A DNA stretch of 20,884 nucleotides. Origin: JAKQHY01 sp034429475 (GTDB lineage: Bacteria > Chloroflexota > Anaerolineae > B4-G1 > SLSP01). Position numbers and translations under genes: made by a program. This document shows, one piece after another, positions 1 through 6,793 of this stretch. The stretch lies in contig DAOUGD010000234.1 in NCBI GenBank assembly GCA_034429475.1, forward strand, positions 1 through 20,884, given 5' to 3'. Numbering within the stretch: position 1 is the first letter of the stretch; each line of letters opens with the position of its first letter. Under the pieces are notes generated by a model, which searched no databases, was not told the DNA's origin, and worked only from the letters and a program-made list of their open reading frames with translations.

Positions 1-54
1 CCCCTCTCCCTCTCTCCCCCTCCCCCGTCTACCGTCTACCGTCTACTGTCTACC
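1..54. repeat. Short tandem repeat array, ctctccc and gtctacc heptamers
   Basis: Positions 1-24 are a C/T-rich run built from ctctccc-like units. Positions 25-54 hold about four gtctacc units, one of them with t for c. The stop codon and last three codons (Gly-Arg-Gln) of the ABC ATPase on the minus strand lie in this array, so the repeat touches the coding end. The gtctacc unit recurs at 6081-6108, and the gggagag complement recurs inside the glycosyltransferase gene. Confidence 0.8.
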
Positions 55-951
55 CGTGATCTCAAGGAAGCGTTCTTCCAATGAGGGCCGCTCGACGCGC
101 AGGTCAATGAGCGGGTCGTTCCGGCTCTGGATGTGGGCGAGCAGGGCGGAGACGGTGGCGCCGGGATCGGTGCTGAAGTAGACGGCGTAGTCTTCTTCGA
201 TGAGATGACGGCTGACGCCGGGGAAGTCCGCGCCGTTGCTATGAAGCACGGATTGCTCGGTGCGGGCGGAGACTTTGGTGGTACCTGCGCCGGTCGCCGT
301 GATCTCGCGCGGCGTGCCGGTGACCGCGATTTTGCCGCGCAGCAGGATGGCGACCCGGTCGGACATCTTCTCGGCCTCGGCCATGTCGTGCGTCGCCAGG
401 ACGATGGTGGTGCCTTCGGCCTGAAGTTCCCGCACCAGCGCGTGCAGTTCCGTGCGCGATTCCACGTCCAGCCCGGCGGTCGGCTCGTCGAGGAAGAGCA
501 CGGGGGGCTTGTGCGCCACGGCCAGCGCGAGCGCGAGTCGCCGCTGCTGCCCTGTCGAGAGCTTGCCGTACTTCTCGCGCCGCTTTGCCTCCAATCCCAG
601 GCGGCGGACGAGGTCGTAGCGCGGGGCGACGTCGTGGTAGGCGCAGAAGAAGCGCACGGCCTCGTCTACCTGCATGTCGGCCGGCAGCCCCGACGTTTGT
701 AGTTGCACGCCGATGAGGTTGCGCAGCTTGCGCGGCTGCCGTCCGGGGTCTACGCCAAGGATGTTCAGCGCGCCGCCGTCGGCCTGCCGCAGCCCTTCGA
801 GGCACTCCAACGTGGTCGTTTTGCCCGCGCCGTTCGGCCCCAGCAGTCCGAAAATTTCGCCGCGCCGCGCCTCAAAGCTGATGCCCTCCACGGCCACCAT
901 CGCGCCGTAGGTTTTGCGGAAATTGGTCACGCGAATAACTGTGTCGTTCAT
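43..951 (-). CDS. ABC-2 type transporter ATP-binding protein
   Basis: This is the nucleotide-binding subunit of an ABC exporter (drug, lipid or polysaccharide type); the substrate cannot be told. The 302-aa protein has a Walker A motif GPNGAGKT (residues 38-45), a Q-loop near residue 83, the signature LSTGQ (131-135, in place of LSGGQ), Walker B VLFLDE (151-156) and an H-loop in ATHD near 189. The last 80 or so residues resemble the DUF4162-type extension of this class. The ATG is preceded by GGGAGAAA on the minus strand, which supports the start. The partner permease is expected beyond the left edge. The gene points away from the kinase at 1318, and its last codons and stop lie in a heptamer repeat. 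Confidence 0.93.
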   Translation of the reverse strand: MNDTVIRVTNFRKTYGAMVAVEGISFEARRGEIFGLLGPNGAGKTTTLECLEGLRQADGGALNILGVDPGRQPRKLRNLIGVQLQTSGLPADMQVDEAVRFFCAYHDVAPRYDLVRRLGLEAKRREKYGKLSTGQQRRLALALAVAHKPPVLFLDEPTAGLDVESRTELHALVRELQAEGTTIVLATHDMAEAEKMSDRVAILLRGKIAVTGTPREITATGAGTTKVSARTEQSVLHSNGADFPGVSRHLIEEDYAVYFSTDPGATVSALLAHIQSRNDPLIDLRVERPSLEERFLEITGRQ

Positions 952-975
952 GGTGTTTCTCCCGAAAATAGTAAA

Positions 976-1032
976 GAGTAATGAGTAACGTGCGAGCGAA
1001 TTACGAATTACGAATTACGTTTCACGTTTTAC
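976..1032. repeat. Heptamer tandem repeats (gagtaa-, gaattac, gttt-ac)
   Basis: The order is gagtaat, gagtaac (976-989), a short spacer, three perfect gaattac units (998-1018), then gtttcac and gttttac (1019-1032). The last two are close to the reverse complement of the tgaaacg array at 11137-11157. All units are 7 bp although the sequences differ, which points to one repeat-generating process. Confidence 0.85.
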
Positions 1033-1200
1033 ATTTGCTCTGAGTTTACCGCGTTTAACGCCAGTTGTCATCGTCCCTCCGGCTTTTTCGCGCTTCCCTT
1101 TCGTACAGTGTCCCTCTGGACAATGGCAGAAGCGGGCAAGGTGAGTACAATAGGGTAGGCTGTAGCGCGCCGATGGTTGAAGCCACCGGCTGATACCAAA

Positions 1201-1264
1201 AGTGCGTTGGAAACGCACTCAATTTGCCGTAAAAGAACCGTTTTTTAACCCGTTTCAACGGGTT
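1201..1264. promoter_or_regulatory. Two short hairpins upstream of the kinase
   Basis: Positions 1201-1208 (AGTGCGTT) pair perfectly with 1212-1219 across a 3-base loop. Positions 1247-1254 (AACCCGTT) pair with 1257-1264 and are followed by TTTTC. They lie 55-115 bp before the kinase ATG and could be a leader attenuator, terminator remnants or operators. The role is inferred only from position and dyad symmetry. Confidence 0.35.
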
Positions 1265-1317
1265 TTCTGTATCAGCCTGCGAATTCATTCGTAGGGTGTC
1301 TGCCGAGAAGGGGATCA

Positions 1318-2556
1318 ATGAAATTTTCGCAGCTATGGAACACTGTGTGGGGATCGCCGCCGCCCGCTGACGCGGATGTCCGCGACGCGCGCCTTTTTTT
1401 TGTGATTGTGACGTTGGTGTTGGGCGCGGTGACGGTGGTGGAAGTGCAGGCCGTCCCCGCATTGCACGCGCCGGCCCGGCTGATTCCGTTTGTGGCTCTG
1501 ATGGCGCTGCATACCGCCCTCTACTGGTGCAGCACGCGTTTTGCGAAGACGCTCCGCCGGACGCTCGGCTATCTGGCGGTGCAGGCGGCTATCGTGTTCA
1601 TTCTCACGCAATTCCTGCGCGATTTTGGCAGCATCGTGAGCCTGTATCCCGCGCTTCTCGGCATCGGGGTGGGGATGTTGCGCGAAAAGCGCCACATCGC
1701 GTGGGCCATCCTTGTCTGGTTGGGGCTGGCAACGCTCAATCTAGTGCTGAATCTGGGCCTCGCGGCGTTGCCCACCTGGCTGATGTTTGCTCCGCCGTTG
1801 ACGCTGTTTGTGGTGATCTACGTGGTGCTGTACCTCCGCCAGGTGGAGGCCCGCGACCGGGCGCAGACGCTCCTGCGCGAGTTGGAGGGCGCGCACCGCG
1901 AACTGGCCGACTACGCCGCCCGCGTCGAAGACCTGACGCTGGCCGCCGAGCGGCAGCGGATGGCGCGCGAACTCCACGACACGTTGGCGCAGGGCGTCGC
2001 CGGGCTGATCTTGCAGTTGGAGGCGGCGGACTCGCACCTGACGCAAGGGCGCGCCGAACGCGCGCAGAGCATCGTGCAGCAGGCGATGGCCCGCGCCCGC
2101 GCCACCCTCGCCGACGCGCGCCGCGCCATTGACGACCTGCGCGCCGCCCCGCCCGCTGCCGACCTGGCGGACGCGCTGCGCCACGAAGTCGCCCGCTTTA
2201 CGGACGCCACCGGCATCCCCTGCGCGCTTGATTTTGCACTGACCACCCCCCTGCCGGAAGCAACCGCCGAACATCTGTTGCGCATCGTGGCCGAGGGGTT
2301 GACCAACATCGCTCGCCACGCCCAGGCCGCGCACGCCTGGGTCAACGTGGCGGAGAGCGACGACGGCCTGACCATCGAGATGGGCGACGACGGCGTGGGG
2401 TTTGATCCGGCTGCTGCCTTCGACCAGCCGGGTCACTACGGTTTGCTGGGGATGCGCGAACGCGCGCGGCTGGCCGGCGGCACGCTGACTGTGGAAAGCG
2501 CGCTCGGCGTAGGGACGCGGGTGAAAATCTATTGGGCGCAGCGAAAGCAGGGTTAA
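1318..2556 (+). CDS. Membrane sensor histidine kinase, NarL/DesK-like (HisKA_3 + HATPase_c)
   Basis: This is the sensor of a two-component system, autophosphorylating on His and passing the phosphate to a LuxR-type regulator, most likely the one at 6125. The 412-aa protein has about five or six N-terminal membrane segments (residues 25-175), a linker coiled coil (176-210), and a HisKA_3 box ERQRMARELHDTLAQG with H220. It then has an N-box with E326 and N330, a G1 box DDGVGF (358-363) and a G2 box near GHYGLLGMRER (372-382). No extracellular sensor domain is evident. The ATG has GAGAAGGGGA upstream. The last 82 or so codons (2285-2528) are the parent sequence of three fragments downstream. In this gene the tail reads ALGVGTRVKI, whereas all three fragments read PGAGTRVKI. 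The regulator lies 3.6 kb away, unusual for this family, because four foreign-looking genes intervene. Confidence 0.93.
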   Translation: MKFSQLWNTVWGSPPPADADVRDARLFFVIVTLVLGAVTVVEVQAVPALHAPARLIPFVALMALHTALYWCSTRFAKTLRRTLGYLAVQAAIVFILTQFLRDFGSIVSLYPALLGIGVGMLREKRHIAWAILVWLGLATLNLVLNLGLAALPTWLMFAPPLTLFVVIYVVLYLRQVEARDRAQTLLRELEGAHRELADYAARVEDLTLAAERQRMARELHDTLAQGVAGLILQLEAADSHLTQGRAERAQSIVQQAMARARATLADARRAIDDLRAAPPAADLADALRHEVARFTDATGIPCALDFALTTPLPEATAEHLLRIVAEGLTNIARHAQAAHAWVNVAESDDGLTIEMGDDGVGFDPAAAFDQPGHYGLLGMRERARLAGGTLTVESALGVGTRVKIYWAQRKQG

Positions 2557-2583
2557 CCAAGGCATCTTCCAGAGGGATAGACC

Positions 2584-3333
2584 ATGAGAGTTGTATTGGC
2601 TGTCAACCGCATTACACCTGATCCGCATAGAAACCTAGTTGAGATTCTGGATACGATTGACGAAGCGGCATGTAGGAATACCGATCTGATACTCTTTCCT
2701 GAAGCTGCTGTCACCGGGTTGATTAACAATGATGACCCGGCCCACGATCTGCCACTTGGTCAGGAAATTCCTGGGGCAATCACAGACCAGCTTGCCCTTC
2801 ATAGTCGAAGCGGAGGCATTTGGACGGCAATCGGTTTGTTGGAGCGCGATAGGAACGAGTTGTATGACGCGGCGGTCCTGATTGCTCCTGATGGCGAGGT
2901 GAAACTGAAGTACCGACGGATTCAACCCCAGTGGCACGGCAGGAATGCCAATTCGCTTGTCTATCGTCAGGGTGCCGAGGTCGCGAAGGTTGATACGCCA
3001 TTGGGGGCATTGGCTTTCCTGATCTGTGGAGATTTGTTTGATGATGAGATCGTTGAGCGCGTGAGGGACCTTCAACCCGATTTGATACTATTTCCTTTCG
3101 CCCGATGCTTTGATGATGGTTCGTATGACCAAGAGCGATGGGATAGAGAAGAGCTTGCGGAATACCTGAGGCGTGTGAGACTCATCGGCGTCACCACGCT
3201 AATGACGAACTACCTTGCTGAACGGGATCTGTTGGGAGGCGCTTTCGGGGGCGCTCTGGTCGTGACCGGTGATGGGACAATCCAGGCCTCTCTACCTCTG
3301 GGCAAGAGCGGGTTGCTTATGGTGACTTTGTAG
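2584..3333 (+). CDS. Nitrilase-family carbon-nitrogen hydrolase
   Basis: The 249-aa protein belongs to the nitrilase superfamily, which cleaves amides, nitriles or carbamoyl groups with a Glu-Lys-Cys triad; the substrate is unknown. Glu40 lies in LILFPEAAVTG and Cys148 in LICGDLF. The Lys site usually reads YRKxHL, but here it is KYRRIQP, so the Lys may be replaced by Arg or supplied by a neighbour (K107 or K109). Length is near the short end of the family. Codon use is clearly less GC-rich than the kinase. The gene starts 27 bp after the kinase stop, and its stop is followed one base later by the ATG of kinase fragment 2. The order of kinase end, gene, kinase fragment suggests arrival as a unit. 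Confidence 0.85.
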   Translation: MRVVLAVNRITPDPHRNLVEILDTIDEAACRNTDLILFPEAAVTGLINNDDPAHDLPLGQEIPGAITDQLALHSRSGGIWTAIGLLERDRNELYDAAVLIAPDGEVKLKYRRIQPQWHGRNANSLVYRQGAEVAKVDTPLGALAFLICGDLFDDEIVERVRDLQPDLILFPFARCFDDGSYDQERWDREELAEYLRRVRLIGVTTLMTNYLAERDLLGGAFGGALVVTGDGTIQASLPLGKSGLLMVTL

Positions 3334-3334
3334 A

Positions 3335-3622
3335 ATGCTGGTCGTAACCGCGGGAGTTACCAACATCGCCCGCCACGCACAGGCCGCGCACGCCTGGGTC
3401 AACGTGGCGGAGAGCGGCGACGGGTTGACCGTCGAAATCGGCGACGACGGCGTGGGGTTTGATCCGGCGGCTGCCTTCGACCAGCCGGGCCACTACGGTT
3501 TGCTGGGGATGCGCGAGCGTGCGCGGCTGGCCGGCGGGACGTTGAAGGTGGAAAGCGCGCCCGGCGCAGGGACGCGGGTGAAAATTGTGTTGGCGTACCC
3601 AGCCGTGAAAGGAGTCTGTTGA
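3335..3622 (+). pseudogene. Duplicated 3' end of the histidine kinase gene (fragment 2, HATPase_c)
   Basis: Bases 3342-3585 align without gaps to kinase bases 2285-2528 at a constant offset of 1057. By hand I count about 24 differences in 244, many of them synonymous. The reading frame is the kinase frame, with an ATG at 3335 just after the nitrilase stop, and encodes 95 aa. It keeps the N-box Asn, DDGVGF and the GHYGLLGMRER segment, but has no His box, and the N-box Glu has become Ala. Alignment stops after GTGAAAAT; the tail VLAYPAVKGVC differs from the kinase tail. Its stop overlaps the TTG start of the next gene (TTGA). I call it a displaced gene end. It could still be translated as a lone ATPase-like peptide. 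Confidence 0.88.
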
Positions 3623-4083
3623 GTCAAAAACCACTACTACCTCGAATTGAGGATTTCTCTGATGAGCGCTTTATTCACTTCGGAGGCCCTATTGCCGAAG
3701 CAACTGTATCGCTTCGGCTCTTTGGGGAGGCTCTCGACCCTGATGAGGTGACGGAACTACTTGGGTGCAAGCCAACATCCACAAGACGAAAAGGCGATGG
3801 GATACCTGGACAATACCACCGCATAGCCAATGTGGGCTACTGGCTGCTTGAGGGTTCGCCACCTTCGGAGGTCAGACTTGAACAACAAGTGAATAACCTT
3901 CTTGACAAAGTGACTGATGATCTCGCAGTATGGCACGATCTCACAAACAGATTCAATGTGGACATCTTCTGTGGACTCTTCCTGGAATGCTTTAATCGAG
4001 GGTTCAATTTGTCGCCCAAATTGTTCCAATGTCTTGCGGATCGTGGGATTAGACTTGAGTTTGATATCTATTTGGAAGACTGA
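3619..4083 (+). CDS. DUF4279 domain protein
   Basis: The 154-aa protein shows the pattern I associate with DUF4279 (immunity-like or general hypothetical proteins). There is an early ATVSLRLFGEALDPDEVTEL strand-helix segment and LGCKPTSTRRKGD near residue 50. A YWLLEG strand follows, and the C-terminal half has a strand-rich LSPKLFQCLADRGIRLEFDIY segment. No catalytic residues or signal peptide are seen. The start is TTG at 3619, chosen because AAAGGAG (3608-3614) sits just before it and the frame opens there; it overlaps the stop of fragment 2 by four bases. Composition is less GC-rich than the flanking kinase sequence. It is the second gene of the array. The molecular role is unknown. Confidence 0.78.
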   Translation: MSQKPLLPRIEDFSDERFIHFGGPIAEATVSLRLFGEALDPDEVTELLGCKPTSTRRKGDGIPGQYHRIANVGYWLLEGSPPSEVRLEQQVNNLLDKVTDDLAVWHDLTNRFNVDIFCGLFLECFNRGFNLSPKLFQCLADRGIRLEFDIYLED

Positions 4084-4117
4084 CCCACGGCGCTTGAGCA
4101 ACTATTGGAGGAAACCG

Positions 4118-4246
4118 ATGTGGGGAATGCATGCGTGTGCGCGGCTGACCAGCGGTACGCTGACTATGGAAAGCGTGCCCGGCGCAGGGACGCGGGTGAA
4201 AATCAGACTGGTGCAATGGGGGAGAGATTATAACCAATGGGGATAA
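4118..4246 (+). pseudogene. Duplicated 3' end of the kinase gene (fragment 3)
   Basis: Bases 4124-4203 align without gaps to kinase 2449-2528 (about 66 of 80 identical by hand). The kinase frame is kept: GMHACARLTSGTLTMES followed by VPGAGTRVKI, then a new tail RLVQWGRDYNQWG and a stop. An ATG at 4118 with GGAGG at 4107-4111 could start a 42-aa peptide. Similarity to the kinase again ends at GTGAAAAT. The stop lies ten bases inside the next gene (start 4237). No functional box of the kinase remains, so it is a remnant. Confidence 0.82.
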
Positions 4247-4854
4247 GGAAGCGTGTTTGGCAACCTAGAATTGCAGATAAGGAGTATACGGTTGAGCTAT
4301 CACATAGTTATTGGTCTGGGAAACGGGAGATTCGACTAGACGGCAATCTGATTTACAAGGGCCAAAGGCTTTTTGACGTTGGTTCTAAACATACCTTTGA
4401 TATATGTGGGGTCAAATGTACATTGAGGATAACCGATGGTCTATTTGGTTTCAAATATGGCCTACGAGTGGCGAATAAATTAGTTTTACCAGCTCAAGAG
4501 TATGGCGATTGTGAGAAGATAGATTGGGTATTCTCTCCTCAAACATTGAGTGATTACCTCGCTCAAGTAAGTTATATTCTGGGGTGGATAGCGTATGTTA
4601 CACTGGTTATACAGTTGGTCTTGTCATTTGCTTGTTCGATTGCGGGACTGGTAATGTTTCATTTTGCGGTGGTATACGCCATTCCGGCACTTATAGGGGT
4701 ACCGATAGGGATTATTGCGTTGTTTCTACCCAGTGATCAAATGAAAGAGAGAAATAGGCGTGCTATCAAAGGAATTGGTTTTGGATCATTCGGGATCATT
4801 TGGCAGGCTTTTGTATGGATTTACCTTATCCCAAGAATAGCTCGAGTTTTTTAA
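4237..4854 (+). CDS. Membrane protein with FAIM-like N-terminal domain
   Basis: The 205-aa protein is of unknown function. Residues 10-70 are strand-rich and read YTVELSHSYWSGKREIRLDG followed by an FDVGSKHTFDICG segment. That resembles the FAIM1-like beta domain found as a stand-alone or fused module in bacteria; this is a resemblance by eye. Residues 108-200 form three to four hydrophobic helices, with a charged DQMKERNRR loop, so the protein is likely in the inner membrane. The DNA is markedly AT-richer than the kinase, suggesting transfer. The ATG follows GGGGAGAGA and overlaps the end of fragment 3. It is the third gene of the array, with a neighbouring AT-rich tail at 4855-4950. Confidence 0.7.
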   Translation: MGIRKRVWQPRIADKEYTVELSHSYWSGKREIRLDGNLIYKGQRLFDVGSKHTFDICGVKCTLRITDGLFGFKYGLRVANKLVLPAQEYGDCEKIDWVFSPQTLSDYLAQVSYILGWIAYVTLVIQLVLSFACSIAGLVMFHFAVVYAIPALIGVPIGIIALFLPSDQMKERNRRAIKGIGFGSFGIIWQAFVWIYLIPRIARVF

Positions 4855-4950
4855 CATTATAATATGAACAAAAATCATTTTTATTATAGTCTCTATGTTG
4901 GCAGGGATTGGGTAGTAGGTAGAGATTTGGCATAACTGTGCTCCCAACGT
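4855..4950. other. AT-rich spacer after the membrane protein gene
   Basis: This roughly 95-bp stretch is very AT-rich at its left end, with attataata at 4857-4865 and an imperfect complement tattatag near 4882-4889. They may form a weak hairpin or terminator, since T-rich sequence lies between and around them. No gene is seen. It separates the membrane protein gene from kinase fragment 4. Confidence 0.4.
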
Positions 4951-5023
4951 TGGTTGCGGCACATTGACTGTGGAAAGCGCACCCGGCGCGGGGACGCGGG
5001 TGAAAATATGTTGGGAGCTTTGA
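4951..5023 (+). pseudogene. Duplicated 3' end of the kinase gene (fragment 4, shortest)
   Basis: Bases 4956-5007 match kinase 2477-2528 (about 46 of 52 identical by hand). A few matching bases further left need a one-base gap. The frame reads GTLTVES-like residues as LTVESAPGAGTRVKI, then CWEL and a stop at 5021-5023. Similarity ends at GTGAAAAT, as in the other copies. There is no plausible start codon, so it is a remnant. It precedes the GIY-YIG gene by 32 bp. Confidence 0.82.
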
Positions 5024-5055
5024 AAAGAGCATGGTGATGGAGACTGAGAGGGATT

Positions 5056-6045
5056 ATGAGCGATGCGAAGACAGACTATAAAGCGATAATTGAAACCTTG
5101 GGCTTTGGTCAAAAGGTAACGGTTGAACAGCGGGTGTCAATTGCCAATGTCTTCCCCAAGTCTAAGAAACGCCATGGGATTTACCTTTTGGTGTTTGCCG
5201 ATGGACTCTTCTACATTGGTAAAACTGCCGATTTCGTCAGACGTTTTGCGCAACATCAAAAGAACCACTCGAATATCAGTGAGTTTTACTATCAAATATG
5301 TCGAGTTAAAGACTTGGAGCGTGTTGAGGAGGACTTAATTCACCAGGCTCAAAGTTTGGGTTTACCCTTGACCAATATTGTGCATGTTGCCAATGTTTTG
5401 GGCGAAACTGATTTGGATTTGCTTTTCTCGGTAGAGGAACAGGCTCAGTGGCTAGATGTGGGGCAAGTGGCCGCGTCTGAAAACGCGAAAGTTAACGACG
5501 CGGTGCAAAGACTGCGGTATAGACATAAGTACGAAAAGTTTGAGACTCATCCCGAATTCGCTACCGTGACGGAATTGTTGAGTATGTATGTAAAGGCTTG
5601 CATTCCGGTCCCCCGGCGTACAGAGTTCACTTTTTGGAGCGTGTCTTGTTTGCCCTCTACAAATGCAAGTATTTCCCCCCGGTTTTCTTGCATAAGCATT
5701 AACGAAATGGAGACTTTTGTGGTGGGGCATCAGAAGGGAAATCCCCATCGGCTATGGATGTTTATGATAGTCTCTGAGTCTATTTTCAGGCGAGACTACG
5801 TTGGCAGTAGACGGTTTATCAGAGAGTATCCTTCTGCCCGTATTAGTCCCTCAAATTATCGAGCGGCTGGTCCGGATCAATTGCAAATAGATTTTGGTAA
5901 TCCCGAGGAGATGCTGCGTGCGTTAACGTGTCCGGTGGTGAAATTGGCCGCCAAAGAGTTGAACTTGAGGTTGATGCGAAAAGGCGCTACGATGCAACAT
6001 CGTTACCATTGTTTTGATCTAGCCGATAGGTTGCTTGCTCAATAG
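5056..6045 (+). CDS. GIY-YIG nuclease domain protein
   Basis: The 329-aa protein carries an N-terminal GIY-YIG domain at about residues 33-110. HGIYLLVF and LFYIGKT give the two name motifs, VRRFAQHQK gives the conserved Arg and His region, RVEEDLIHQA provides an acidic residue, and LTN closes the domain. The family makes single-strand nicks or breaks in DNA, in repair, mobile introns and phage defence. The last 200 residues match nothing I recognise. The ATG has GAGAGGGA upstream. The DNA is AT-richer than the two-component genes. It is the last gene of the array before the regulator. A nuclease in an array of transferred genes could be a defence gene or could help the array move; neither is shown by the sequence. 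Confidence 0.8.
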   Translation: MSDAKTDYKAIIETLGFGQKVTVEQRVSIANVFPKSKKRHGIYLLVFADGLFYIGKTADFVRRFAQHQKNHSNISEFYYQICRVKDLERVEEDLIHQAQSLGLPLTNIVHVANVLGETDLDLLFSVEEQAQWLDVGQVAASENAKVNDAVQRLRYRHKYEKFETHPEFATVTELLSMYVKACIPVPRRTEFTFWSVSCLPSTNASISPRFSCISINEMETFVVGHQKGNPHRLWMFMIVSESIFRRDYVGSRRFIREYPSARISPSNYRAAGPDQLQIDFGNPEEMLRALTCPVVKLAAKELNLRLMRKGATMQHRYHCFDLADRLLAQ

Positions 6046-6080
6046 AGTATGATGGGAGTCGGCTATGGCAGAAAGTCCCT

Positions 6081-6108
6081 GTCTACCGTCTGCCGTCTAC
6101 CGTCTACC
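6081..6108. repeat. Heptamer array, gtctacc x4
   Basis: Four 7-bp units (gtctacc, gtctgcc, gtctacc, gtctacc) lie directly before the ribosome binding site of the response regulator. The same unit ends the ABC ATPase gene at 25-54. An upstream ATG at 6065 would translate this array as an extra N-terminus, which is not typical of the family, so I do not count it as coding. Confidence 0.85.
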
Positions 6109-6124
6109 GACAAAGGAGTACCCG

Positions 6125-6775
6125 ATGGTCACAAACCCCATTCGCATCCTCATCGCCGACGATCACCTGATCGTCCGTGAGGGCTTGCGGCTGATTTTGG
6201 AGACGGAGGACGGCTTCGCGCTGGTGGGCGAGGCCAGCGACGGCGCGGAGGCGGTGCGGCTGGCGGCGGAGCTTCAGCCGGACGTGGTGCTGATGGATTT
6301 GCGGATGCCGGGGATGGACGGCCTGACGGCCATTGAGCGCCTGCGCGCGACGCAGCCGCAGATCGCTGTGGTGATTTTGACCACCTACAACGAGGACGAC
6401 CTGATGATGCGTGGCCTGCGAGCCGGGGCGCGCGGCTACCTGCTCAAAGACACGGGCCGCGAGGCGCTCTTCAACGCGATCCGCGCCGCCGCGCGCGGCG
6501 AAACGCTGCTCCGCCCGGAGGTGCTGGCGAAGGTGCTGGCGCACGCCGAACCGCCGCCATCCGCCGGCCCCCTGACCCTGACCGACCGCGAGCGCGAAGT
6601 CCTGGAGGCGGTGGCGCGCGGCGAGCGCAGCAAAGAGATCGCGGCGCGGCTTGGCGTGACCGAACGCACGGTCAAGGCGCACCTGACGAGCATCTACAAC
6701 AAACTCGGCGTGGATTCACGGGCTGCTGCCATCGCGGCTGCCGTTCAGCGCGGATGGCTGCATACAATGGGGTAA
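6125..6775 (+). CDS. Response regulator, NarL/FixJ family
   Basis: This is a DNA-binding transcription regulator activated by phosphorylation, very likely by the kinase at 1318. The 216-aa protein has a receiver domain (residues 5-120) with acidic pair D12/D13, phospho-acceptor D59 in VVLMDLRMPG, and Lys in GYLLKDTG. A LuxR-type helix-turn-helix follows (about 150-205), LTDREREVLEAVARG then RSKEIAARLGVTERTVKAHL. Start ATG 6125 was chosen because AAAGGAGT lies just before it and the receiver begins at once; the longer frame from 6065 reads through the heptamer repeat. GC-rich codons match the kinase and not the genes in between. Confidence 0.94.
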   Translation: MVTNPIRILIADDHLIVREGLRLILETEDGFALVGEASDGAEAVRLAAELQPDVVLMDLRMPGMDGLTAIERLRATQPQIAVVILTTYNEDDLMMRGLRAGARGYLLKDTGREALFNAIRAAARGETLLRPEVLAKVLAHAEPPPSAGPLTLTDREREVLEAVARGERSKEIAARLGVTERTVKAHLTSIYNKLGVDSRAAAIAAAVQRGWLHTMG

Positions 6776-6793
6776 TGCCACTGAGGAGGTTCT

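Larger units (their letters stand above)
952..1317. other. Divergent intergenic region between ABC ATPase and histidine kinase
   Basis: This 366-bp stretch has no convincing gene. The first 80 bases hold heptamer repeats. Further on are two small perfect inverted repeats (1201-1219 and 1247-1264). It must carry the promoters of the two divergent genes, but I could not pick a convincing -35/-10 pair. A Shine-Dalgarno-like GAGAAGGGGA lies just before the kinase ATG. Open frames here are judged chance ORFs. Confidence 0.6.

Noticed and set aside
133..981. Plus-strand open frames opposite the ABC ATPase
   Set aside because: The minus strand carries a complete ATPase with all motifs. These frames are shadows created by GC-rich codons.
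1015..1462. Minus-strand open frames across the intergenic region and kinase start
   Set aside because: No domain, no ribosome binding site, and one overlaps the kinase N-terminus. They run through repeat and hairpin sequence.
4118..4246. Fragment 3 as a real 42-aa gene
   Set aside because: It has a ribosome binding site, but the protein is only the tail of the kinase without any functional box. I kept it as a remnant.
2285..5023. Classical integron or diversity-generating retroelement
   Set aside because: No tyrosine integrase, no reverse transcriptase and no attC-like palindromes of usual size were found. Differences between the kinase copies are not concentrated at adenines.
6065..6124. 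Longer N-terminus for the NarL-type regulator
   Set aside because: It would translate the gtctacc repeat. A good Shine-Dalgarno and the usual receiver start point to ATG 6125.
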